This document shows, piece by piece, positions 43,501-51,300 of a DNA stretch of 64,000 bases. The translations under genes and the position numbers were made by a program. Under the pieces are notes generated by a model that was not told the DNA's origin, made no database searches, and saw only the letters and a program-made list of their open reading frames with translations. This DNA comes from Kurthia sibirica (GTDB taxonomy: Bacteria; Bacillota; Bacilli; Bacillales_A; Planococcaceae). The stretch is from positions 1 to 64,000 of the forward strand of contig NZ_QFVR01000013.1 of NCBI RefSeq assembly GCF_003143975.1, in the 5' to 3' direction. Numbering within the stretch: the first letter of the stretch is position 1; the number at the start of each line of letters is the position of its first letter.

Positions 43501-45926
43501 ATGCCGAAACAGGTGAAATGCGTCCGTTAAAACGTGGCGATAAGCTATCCGATTTCGGAGGAAATAAAGGGACGATTGCTTTAATCGTTGACCGTAATAT
43601 GAGTCCAGAAGAAGCGAAGAAACAAGATTTAGTTCGTGAAGTCGGCATTATGAAAGCAAACCCCGATTTAGACGTTGTAGGCTCACCGTATGCGATGATT
43701 AGCCGACATAACGCGGGGGTTATTAAAGAAATGCAAGATGGCGAAGTGAAGCCAGTCTATGACGAAAATGGAGAAATCATTGCCGAAAGTGGCACGTTAA
43801 ATATGATTGTTACGGATATGCAAGCTGATAAGAAATCACAAACGTATTCAGCTGATGATTTAGCCGAAGGTAAAGGTCGTAAATTCTCGTCACAATTGAT
43901 TTGGACGATGAATGAACATGGAGCCGACAATATTGTGAAAGAAGTATTCAGTCACAATGATAATTCATGGGAAATATTACGTGAGTATTTAATTGCTACG
44001 GGCTTTGATATGGAGGCAAACGGTACATTAAGAAAAGGTTATAAACCACATGGAGCAGAAGTACGAAATGAATTTGAAGTCAAACAAGAGGTACAAAGAG
44101 AAGATTTCTTAAAAGAAATCAATGTAAAAGGTGGAATGTTGAATCTACCGTTTAAATTGAAAATGGCTTCGGGTGAAAAAACGAATCAATTACCGATTTT
44201 AGATGCGTCAACTCGTTCAACAACATTATTGATTGATGAACAAAAGAAAGACCACCGTTACACGCTTATGTATGCGGATGTTTATGAAGAAGCGTTGCTC
44301 TATAAAGAAGCGCAAGCGTCTAATAATCAAAAAGATATGAAAAAGCACTTTTTAAAAGCTCAAAACAAATTAAATGTTTTACAAAACTCAATAGCAACAG
44401 ATAAATTAGGTGGAATGTCTGGAGAAACCTCAAAAAATTCATTCTTCAAAAACAATTTGATGTCGAAACGTTTACCAAATACTGCGACAGCAGTTATTAC
44501 GTCTGATCCTCGCTTATCAATTGATACGATTTGCGTTTCACCAGAGATTTATAAAACGTTGAATATTCGTGGTGATGAAAAAGTAATGATTCATCGTGAT
44601 CCTTGCTTACGTGAAGGTGCTGCTCGTGCATTTAAAGTAATTGTCGATAAAGATATTTCGGGTATTTCTATGAATCCAGTTGTTACAAAGTCATTCGATG
44701 CCGATTTTGACGGTGACACAATGGGGATAATGAAGCCACAAACAAAAGGTGCGATTGAAGATTTAGAGTTCAAGTTAGCAATTAAACATAACTTGATTGA
44801 TAAAAATTCAGAGGTCGAAACGTCGTATTTAAACGTTAGTATGGATGTCATTTCAGGAGTAGTTAAATCGGGTATCGTTCAACCGTATAAACCGCGTCAA
44901 AAGAAAGAAAATTCACCGAAAGCACAAGTAAACGACTTATTCTTGAAGGCTGCTAAATTACCACCAGAACAAGCCGTTGAAGAAACGGATAAATTAGTGA
45001 ACATGTGTTTACGTGAAGGTGGGTTTGGTTCAGCAAAAGTAATGATTTCGACTAAAAAAGAAATGAAATCATCACTAATGGCGATGGTGAATGACGGTGC
45101 GAAAGGTTCTAAAAAGGGTGTTGAAGCGTTTATGCGATACTACGATGATAAAGCGACACTACAAGACATTCTCGATGTACAAGGAGCGACAGGTGCTAAA
45201 TCAGACCTTACAGGAGTTGCGGGGAATTTCAGTCAGAAATTAATGAAAACATTGCGTGATACGAACCCGACAATCGCTTTAGAGTCAACTTACGTGATTA
45301 CACAAGGTACGTTACAGATTAAACATGATGCCGAGCTTGGTCGTGAATTACCGCAAATTTTATTAGTTGAATTAAAAGATTTATTAAATGGTGTGAACAG
45401 ACACGATGAAGAATCACCACTGACAAAAGAAGATTTTAAAGAGGGTATGCGTCACGTTTATAACAACCGACTAAATGTAGATATTAAAGAGGAATCATTA
45501 GAAGAATTATCTAACCTATTAAGTGAAGATGGCTTAACGATTGCTGGTGTCGATAAAATCGCGACAAAACTAGCTTCACCAATGGATCAAATCACATACA
45601 ATGGTGGTCTTAAAGCGATTAGTTCATTAGCAGAACAAGGGCGTTCATTAGCTGAAGGTGAAAAATCAGCATTAATCGTACCGAAGAAAATTTTAGAAGC
45701 AGATGAATATACGATTATTGCTAAAAAAGGCACATTGAACAAAGAAGCGACTGCTGAAAAACAAAAAACATTCAAACCAGCTAAGACGGTTGAAGCTGAA
45801 AAACTAGAAGAACGTATTTTAGAAGTGAAGCAAAGTAAAGAACAAGATTTATCAGCTGAAGCACAAAATGAATTAAAAGAAAATGAAGGTTTCACAACAT
45901 TAGAAGATGATGTCCTTCTGTTTTAA
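40512..45926 (+). CDS. single-chain beta-beta' RNA polymerase homologue
   Basis: TTG start at 40512 after GAGGGGGAA; 1804 aa. The middle matches the beta subunit: GGWNMEDGFVVSKEF (E980-D981), then RGDKLSDFGGNKG at 1008-1020 with both catalytic-region lysines (K1011, K1019), then VGSPYAMISRHNAGVI. The last third matches beta': SKRLPNTATAVI from 1318 (double-psi barrel region), HRDPCLREGAARAF from 1361, the Mg-binding DADFDGD at 1396-1402 with D1398, D1400 and D1402, a bridge-helix-like MVNDGAKGSKKGVEAF from 1525 and a trigger-loop-like stretch from about 1557. So beta and beta' are fused in that order. No alpha, omega or sigma gene and no beta' zinc ribbon are visible. Phage YonO is a shorter relative. 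It is most likely an active element-specific RNA polymerase that reads transfer genes. Confidence 0.9.
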   Translation: MSKGKLFVNNSDEIRIKLGKGHFYFDRFVDSMVNENNHLTREEKIEVAEELFGKTGLNNTFAISKKDASRIATVLNRDYSDKVSSEFKNGISDQSYQAISTKTSKNFDMWLNAGYQTLSPTDSRFESLFEMTKSDSSFVYLMHIEAGGYTKPVNNVPFLVGDARSLYDGSKIVKDIKGAQKQLVVADLKEINKHYSALRKATSEKKTNFVIAPYKENPNMVKVNNKGVVVETNEILTNCIDYMENLRKQKSEKAKGKLSNATTNEKTKALAFSRKLPKVNPPIIEFKNKYEKSNVAQEQKEKGNKFRATDQVTGFLGPFISKSDLKTILPIMKENRSVYKDSILTKGRGILEHLMNEGIEYKLTMNPEYPEQLIAELQDGSGAKVRLLDSDENENLVGRVHTNEGSFYFSNKGGSLNKQPENPFAIIDYVTGSSKDNVFYSEPTKSKRKSSFIHLKDSSVPILFIPIANKMDATSFKSVAAAEMAMKEDIDMARALFREQLLNEDEDLYDEDIAKLQNEYKTVLAKLDESLLEEVKKNPSIDYEMKLEETRENLIGRLLDAEIGNYEDGFHLGRVNELNRKINSYSQTERLLSAMKIVRYDVENKVRGTDFATQTLVDRMIRFNPATSLAKDDEKLSPYYKEIVKEVEAELKAQGILGYDSKTREVKGNEAPSVRIDANGIVRWGGYRVKGSSTNEPELEFVSSDIGQFFEPDSNGIIQTKYNSGENYGIIPGYRGHFQFADIDKSRMERNRLYGLDTLVKRKIRTTVREQAVRPVSEISNAILLSKDATSVNRLYQTDLAGERVNDKWFENAQLSLEEKKVIIETAKRRVRFSSLYSDHASTIAVSKLENSPNTLSNMERTVLQLNGDKNIRQITEDAYGYYDPVMTGTNTIQGLALYLAKDAKIDAETGKITPAPYDATQKDAFKNAPATSLRELDYFKYSKHNPWDRNQMAANQLTTAFSVDNARTALMTFGGWNMEDGFVVSKEFADRNLVPDAETGEMRPLKRGDKLSDFGGNKGTIALIVDRNMSPEEAKKQDLVREVGIMKANPDLDVVGSPYAMISRHNAGVIKEMQDGEVKPVYDENGEIIAESGTLNMIVTDMQADKKSQTYSADDLAEGKGRKFSSQLIWTMNEHGADNIVKEVFSHNDNSWEILREYLIATGFDMEANGTLRKGYKPHGAEVRNEFEVKQEVQREDFLKEINVKGGMLNLPFKLKMASGEKTNQLPILDASTRSTTLLIDEQKKDHRYTLMYADVYEEALLYKEAQASNNQKDMKKHFLKAQNKLNVLQNSIATDKLGGMSGETSKNSFFKNNLMSKRLPNTATAVITSDPRLSIDTICVSPEIYKTLNIRGDEKVMIHRDPCLREGAARAFKVIVDKDISGISMNPVVTKSFDADFDGDTMGIMKPQTKGAIEDLEFKLAIKHNLIDKNSEVETSYLNVSMDVISGVVKSGIVQPYKPRQKKENSPKAQVNDLFLKAAKLPPEQAVEETDKLVNMCLREGGFGSAKVMISTKKEMKSSLMAMVNDGAKGSKKGVEAFMRYYDDKATLQDILDVQGATGAKSDLTGVAGNFSQKLMKTLRDTNPTIALESTYVITQGTLQIKHDAELGRELPQILLVELKDLLNGVNRHDEESPLTKEDFKEGMRHVYNNRLNVDIKEESLEELSNLLSEDGLTIAGVDKIATKLASPMDQITYNGGLKAISSLAEQGRSLAEGEKSALIVPKKILEADEYTIIAKKGTLNKEATAEKQKTFKPAKTVEAEKLEERILEVKQSKEQDLSAEAQNELKENEGFTTLEDDVLLF

Positions 45927-45985
45927 AAAATAAATTATTGTACAAGGGTATGACTTTAATTAGTTAATATCCTTGTTTTTTATTT

Positions 45986-46010
45986 AAAAACATAGAATTA
46001 TTCTGAATTT
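45986..46010. repeat. palindromic hairpin family, copy F
   Basis: CATAGAATTATTCTG: the left arm is intact and the last position of the right arm is changed. A TATAAT lies 13 bp after the core, about 30 bp before the wall-hydrolase TTG. Confidence 0.6.
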
Positions 46011-46052
46011 ATTTATGTTATAATTTACCCAAAAGGGAGGGGCTGTTTAAAA

Positions 46053-48137
46053 TTGTCGGAAGAAAATGAAAGACGTACATCGTTTGGAGAAAGAAAAACT
46101 ACGAATAATGGTAGTTCAGCTAACCGAAATTCTACAAATGATGACACTAAAAAAGATACAGAGCAACAAGGAAAAACAGGGGGAGCAAACGGAGCTTCAA
46201 ATGAAAATGCTAAAAATGAACGTCCGAGTTCTGAAAATATCAATCAAATGAACCAAAGTAAAAATCAAAATGCAACTAAATCAGAAACCCCTAAAGCTAT
46301 AAGTAATACGGATGAATCGACTTCAAATAATCCAGATTCAAAGAGTAATAGCGAATCTAAAAAAACAGATAGTGGTGGAGCAACTGATTCGAAATCAAAA
46401 AAAGATTCTACAGAAAAAAGTGGTGGTTTGAAGGATAAAGCGAGTTCTTTTTTAGGGGATAAAAACAATCAAGATTCGATTAAAAAAGTAGCGAGTTCTG
46501 AAAATAAAGGGCAAGCGATTAAAGATGAAGTGAAGAATCAAGCGAAGAAAAAAATAAAATCACAAGCCATGAAGGGTGTCGCACAAGCTAGTAAAGCTGC
46601 GGCCGTACCGTCTGCGAAAGTGGGCGGTGTTGCTGCGGCTGGATTAGGTGTTTACCTTGCAGTTGTAAAAGGGATTAAAGCAATTGGTTCAAGTGCTCCA
46701 GCAGTGATGATTCAACAATTAGCAAATATGGCGACAAGTGCAATCTCTACGGTAATAAATGTGGTGAATGGTGCAGTAAACGGTGTATTAGGTGCGCTGA
46801 ATATTGCTACAACAGTTAGTGGTTCGTTACCTACGATTATTTCTTCAGTCTTAGTAACAGTCGTTGGTGGAACTACGATAATTGCGACAACAGGTTCAGC
46901 AGTAGTTGTTGTAGAAGAAGGTGAATCGTGTGATAAGCCAGATGACATAAAAGATGATGATGATACTGAAAATGGTTCAACTGGTGGTGGCGTAGTCGGT
47001 GGCGATTACAAAGATCCAAACAGTGAAAAATATAAAATTGCTGAACAACTATTTAATAATTTCGTGAAAAAGAATGGTTGGAGTGGTGCGGGTGCATCGG
47101 GTGGTGTCGGAAATGCGATACGAGAATCGGGATTAAACCCGAAAGCTGACAATCCGAGTGGTGGCGTACATGGACTGTTTCAATGGAGTGGTTGGTCGAG
47201 TCAAATTAACGGAAATCGTTGGGGAGAAGCACCAAACGGTAAGGACGATTCGGTAATTAATCAAATTGGATTGATTAACAAAGAGCTTCGTATGGCATAT
47301 TACAAGCCCGTAAACGAAAATGCGGGAAAGGCAATGGATTTTCGTGAAGCGGCGGGACATTTCGCTCAATACTATGAAGGATTAGCAGGGGGTTCGGGTG
47401 ATCCTCAATTTAATCCAACTGTAACGTATGCTGGAGCAGAATGGGCTTATGAAGAATTTGGTGGAGCTGACATACCGAGTGATGATACAAATTTTGAAGA
47501 TACAGATGGCGATAATGATGATGAGAAACATAAAGAAGATCAAGAAAATGACAACTGCGATACATCATCAAGTGGTGGAAGTGGAGAAGTAGATGGAACA
47601 GGAGTACACGATTCGACTGTTTTAACTGCATGGCGACCAGCTGATGTTCCAGCTGATGTTCAAAAATTTGCTTACAGTCCAGAATCAATTGGAATGATGT
47701 TTGAAAGTCCTGTCGGTTGGTGGAATCCCGGAAATCAATGTGTCAATTTAGCTTCGAGTTACTTCCAAAAGATTTGGGGAATGACGGAACAAGCTCGTGG
47801 AAACGGGCATGAATTGGCACAAAATTGGAGCAAAGTAATTGACGGAGAAATTTCAAATACACCGAAAAAAGGAGCACTTGTGAGTATTACAGGTAACGTA
47901 CCAGGCGTGGCGACTGCTCCATACGGTCACACAAATATTGTTCAACACGTTTATAAAAATGGCGACATTTTAGTAATTGAACAAAATTACCCTGGCAAAT
48001 CGGGTGAAGGTGCGGGAATGACAAACAGTTGGCATTATCAAATACTTGAAAAGTCGATGTATCAGGAGTATAAATTCGAGTTTTTAAATCCTAATCCGAA
48101 AAAATATGACTTAGATATGGGGAAAACAATAAAATAA
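46053..48137 (+). CDS. T4SS wall hydrolase with lysozyme-like and CHAP domains
   Basis: The TTG at 46053 follows AAAAGGGAGGGGC; 694 aa. Residues 1-180 are a polar, Asn/Lys/Ser-rich disordered region, then a long Ala/Gly/Val-rich membrane-associated stretch (about 190-290). Residues about 325-480 match a phage-tail-lysozyme-type domain with a candidate catalytic E358 in GNAIRESGLNPKADNPSGG and GLFQWSGW. Residues about 530-680 form a CHAP amidase/endopeptidase domain with C563 in NQCVNLAS and H626 in YGHTNIVQ. Two peptidoglycan-cutting activities on one membrane-tethered protein fit the VirB1-type role of opening the wall for the Gram-positive channel, like TcpG and pLS20-type hydrolases. It lies between the polymerase and the adhesin. 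Confidence 0.85.
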   Translation: MSEENERRTSFGERKTTNNGSSANRNSTNDDTKKDTEQQGKTGGANGASNENAKNERPSSENINQMNQSKNQNATKSETPKAISNTDESTSNNPDSKSNSESKKTDSGGATDSKSKKDSTEKSGGLKDKASSFLGDKNNQDSIKKVASSENKGQAIKDEVKNQAKKKIKSQAMKGVAQASKAAAVPSAKVGGVAAAGLGVYLAVVKGIKAIGSSAPAVMIQQLANMATSAISTVINVVNGAVNGVLGALNIATTVSGSLPTIISSVLVTVVGGTTIIATTGSAVVVVEEGESCDKPDDIKDDDDTENGSTGGGVVGGDYKDPNSEKYKIAEQLFNNFVKKNGWSGAGASGGVGNAIRESGLNPKADNPSGGVHGLFQWSGWSSQINGNRWGEAPNGKDDSVINQIGLINKELRMAYYKPVNENAGKAMDFREAAGHFAQYYEGLAGGSGDPQFNPTVTYAGAEWAYEEFGGADIPSDDTNFEDTDGDNDDEKHKEDQENDNCDTSSSGGSGEVDGTGVHDSTVLTAWRPADVPADVQKFAYSPESIGMMFESPVGWWNPGNQCVNLASSYFQKIWGMTEQARGNGHELAQNWSKVIDGEISNTPKKGALVSITGNVPGVATAPYGHTNIVQHVYKNGDILVIEQNYPGKSGEGAGMTNSWHYQILEKSMYQEYKFEFLNPNPKKYDLDMGKTIK

Positions 48138-48228
48138 TTTAGTGTTTTATTATAAAAAAAATAAATAGATTAAAAGGTTGTAGGAACTCTATATAACAAC
48201 GTTTGTTCTTTTATTTAAAAGGTTAAAT

Positions 48229-48267
48229 AACAAGAAACTTAGAATTATTCTAGGTTTCTTGTTTTTA
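48229..48267. repeat. palindromic hairpin family, copy G
   Basis: AACAAGAAACTTAGAATTATT with its complement, the longest stem in the family and terminated by a T5 run. The outer arms differ from the other copies yet remain complementary (compensatory change), which argues for function as structure. It lies about 90 bp before the adhesin start. Confidence 0.75.
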
Positions 48268-48283
48268 AATGCTTTAAAACAGC

Positions 48284-48312
48284 TTGTATATAGTGATTTC
48301 GTTTTATATAAT
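48284..48312 (+). promoter_or_regulatory. sigma-A-type promoter of the adhesin gene
   Basis: TTGTAT and TATAAT with 17-bp spacing, 42 bp before the ATG at 48354. Confidence 0.6.
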
Positions 48313-48353
48313 AGTTTCGTGGTGTAAGACTATTTTAGAAACGGAGTGTTAAA

Positions 48354-51300
48354 ATGATTAAACAAAACGAAAAGACAAAAAAAGGTTTTAATAAATTCCC
48401 TCTCTACTCAAAACAATCCCTATTATCAGTTGGTTTTCTTGGTGCAATGGCATTAGGATTAACAACTACCCCTAATACACAAGCTGAAGCGAAAACCAAA
48501 ACAGACGAACCTTCAATTTTAGAATCAGACAGAGTGGAAGTGGCTGAAGATGATTCTGTAATCGATCCTAAATTTGAATTCATCGCAAAATTCACGAAAA
48601 ACACGAAAATAAAACCATTCGGTGAAGGTAGCGAAGTCATTAATTACAGTACGGTTTGGGTTAATCCTCCCGATTCAGATAAAGGGAAAATCGGTGTGAT
48701 TTACGAAAATGTAGGTTACTTTAAAGGTAGACAAATTGACTTAAAAATTACGGTAAATGATTGGGAACCATATTTAACAACACCCGAAGAATTGAAATTT
48801 TCATATACAAATCGTTCTATCGGACATAAAACAGGTGGGTATAGCAGCTTGAATCAAACGTGGGAGCTAGTTGACCATGAAACAGGAAAGGCTGCTCCAA
48901 TGAAGGGTATTTATTATACGATTACAGATATTGACTCATATCAATCGGTTCGTATGTCTGAAAATATGATGAAAAAAGTTGATTCGATTTGGGTAACTAA
49001 AAGTACATCTGTTCAATTTTATGAAACGAAAGGTAAATTCTATGAATTAGGTTATTTCGCGAGTGATAATTTTGAAACAGATGATCCTGACGCTTGGGCT
49101 ACGTTATTAATTAATTCAAATAAATTTACGTTCGATTGGAAACGTGATTATGAATCATCTGGTATTCCAGTAACGCAACTATATCCACAAAAGCTTACAG
49201 GTACACAATACTTTGGTTATACGGATGTGAAGCCAGCACGTACAGGTATTCCGACACCGACTAAAGCTGTTGAAGATGATGATGAAACACCATCGCTTGA
49301 TAATAAGCTCGACACATGGGACCAAGAGTACAAATATATAATTTCTCAATCTGTGCCAAATGAAAAAAATAAATTTTATTACGATTCATTTTCTATCGAA
49401 GATGATGTCATTCCAGAACTTCAATTTGATGAAAAAACTATTCGCGTATTGAATGATGAAAATGATGATGTAACTGATATGTTCACAAATAAATCAAGCG
49501 GTCAGAAAGTTTCAATGATTGCACGTCCTACGTCTTTAAAAAAGGCAGATTTTTATGGTACGGTTTATCGAGTAGTGTTTGAAGCGAGTATTAAAGAAGG
49601 TAAGACACCAGCTGATTTAAAGGAAGCTGGCTATGAAATCGGTACTGGTTTTGAGTTACCGAATACAGCTAAAGCGATTGTGAATGACAAAGAACTGCAA
49701 ACAAATAACACGCTAACATTTGTCCCTAAATTAGTAGATACCAAAATTGAGAAATTCAATATTGATGAAGATAATAAAAAAACAAAAGATGAGGTATTAG
49801 TTCAAGAGAAAGGCTTACATACCTATGAATTAGATGTTTCTATTGGTAATGATAAAGCTCTTGATAAATTAGTTATTTCAGATGACCTAGAGGACGTATT
49901 AGATTTAAAATCAATCAAAGTGATGGACGGAAAAACAGACGTTACTAAAAGTGGCAAGCTTGTTATTGACGAGGAAAAAGAATCATTTACATGGACGGCT
50001 AATAAACCGAGTGACTTTATTGGTAAAACATTAAAAGTAATGGTAGAAGCTCAAATGAAATCTGAACAAAACCTTGCCCCTTATGTAGTAGATGATAAGC
50101 CGACTCTAAAAGACGAAAATGGTTCAACTGAAGAACCATCGGAAACACCGAAAAAGGTTTCGATTCCAAATACGGCAAATTTAGCGATAAATAACGATAA
50201 AAAAATAGTGTCGAATAAGGTAACAATTACAACTCCACCAACAGAAGATGCAGCTGAAAAATATAATGTCCGTAAAAAAGATAATGTACTGACAAAAGCC
50301 ATGCAATTAGTTGAACAAGGTACGTCACATGAATATGAATTAATTTATACAGTTCGTAATACGGCTGAATTAACTTCACTGGTTTTACAAGATGATTTAG
50401 AAAACGTCTATAACCTAAAAGAAGTAACGATTAAAAATGGTGACAAAGACGTTACGGATCAAGGGACGTTAAAACTCGATGAAAAAACTCAAAAATTCAC
50501 TTGGGAAGCGAACGAGCCGATGGATTGGGTTGGTAAAAAATTAAATGCACATATTAAAGCAGATATGCAAAAAAACGTGTCATTTGATGGCTACTTACAA
50601 GACGGGAAAATCATTGTACCGAATAAAGGTGAAATGATTACGAAAACAGCAGGAAAAGAAAAAAGCGAAACCGATACAGTGACAACCGTAACGAATAACG
50701 TCAATGTAAATGTGCCGCTTTTAGATTCATCTATCGAGAAATTTAACTTGGTGAATGATGAGCTGACAAAAGAATCAGTTGAAGTAAAACCGAAGGAACA
50801 CCATGATTATGAATTGAAATTTAATATCGCCAATTCAAAAAAATTAGAAAAAATCATTTTAAAAGATGATTTAGAAAATGTCTTAGATTTAGAGAGCGTT
50901 AAAATCTTCAATGGTGATAAAGATATTACAAAAGAAGGTAAGTTAGTATTAGATAAAAAAGAAGAATCATTCACTTGGACGGCTACAAACCCTAGCAAAT
51001 ATGCGGGTGAAGAATTAACTGCGATTATCGGTGCGACATTGAAAGAAAACGTGGACTTCACAGGTTACTTAAATGATGGTGGTGATATTGCTATCCCGAA
51101 CGTAGGGGAAATGATTCTAAATGAAGGTACTGGTAAGAATGAGTTACTAAAATCAAATCGAGTAGATATTAATACACCGATTACTGATTCAAAAGCTGAT
51201 AAATTCAATGTTATTGATGGTAAACCAACGCATGAAGAAGGAAACGTTGAAGATGGTGGAAGTCACGCATATCAATTAGATTTCGAGATTACTAATGCCA

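Noticed and set aside
1782-48267. CRISPR array interpretation of the recurring palindrome
   Set aside because: Copies are kilobases apart, each next to a gene, with no regular spacers and no cas genes.
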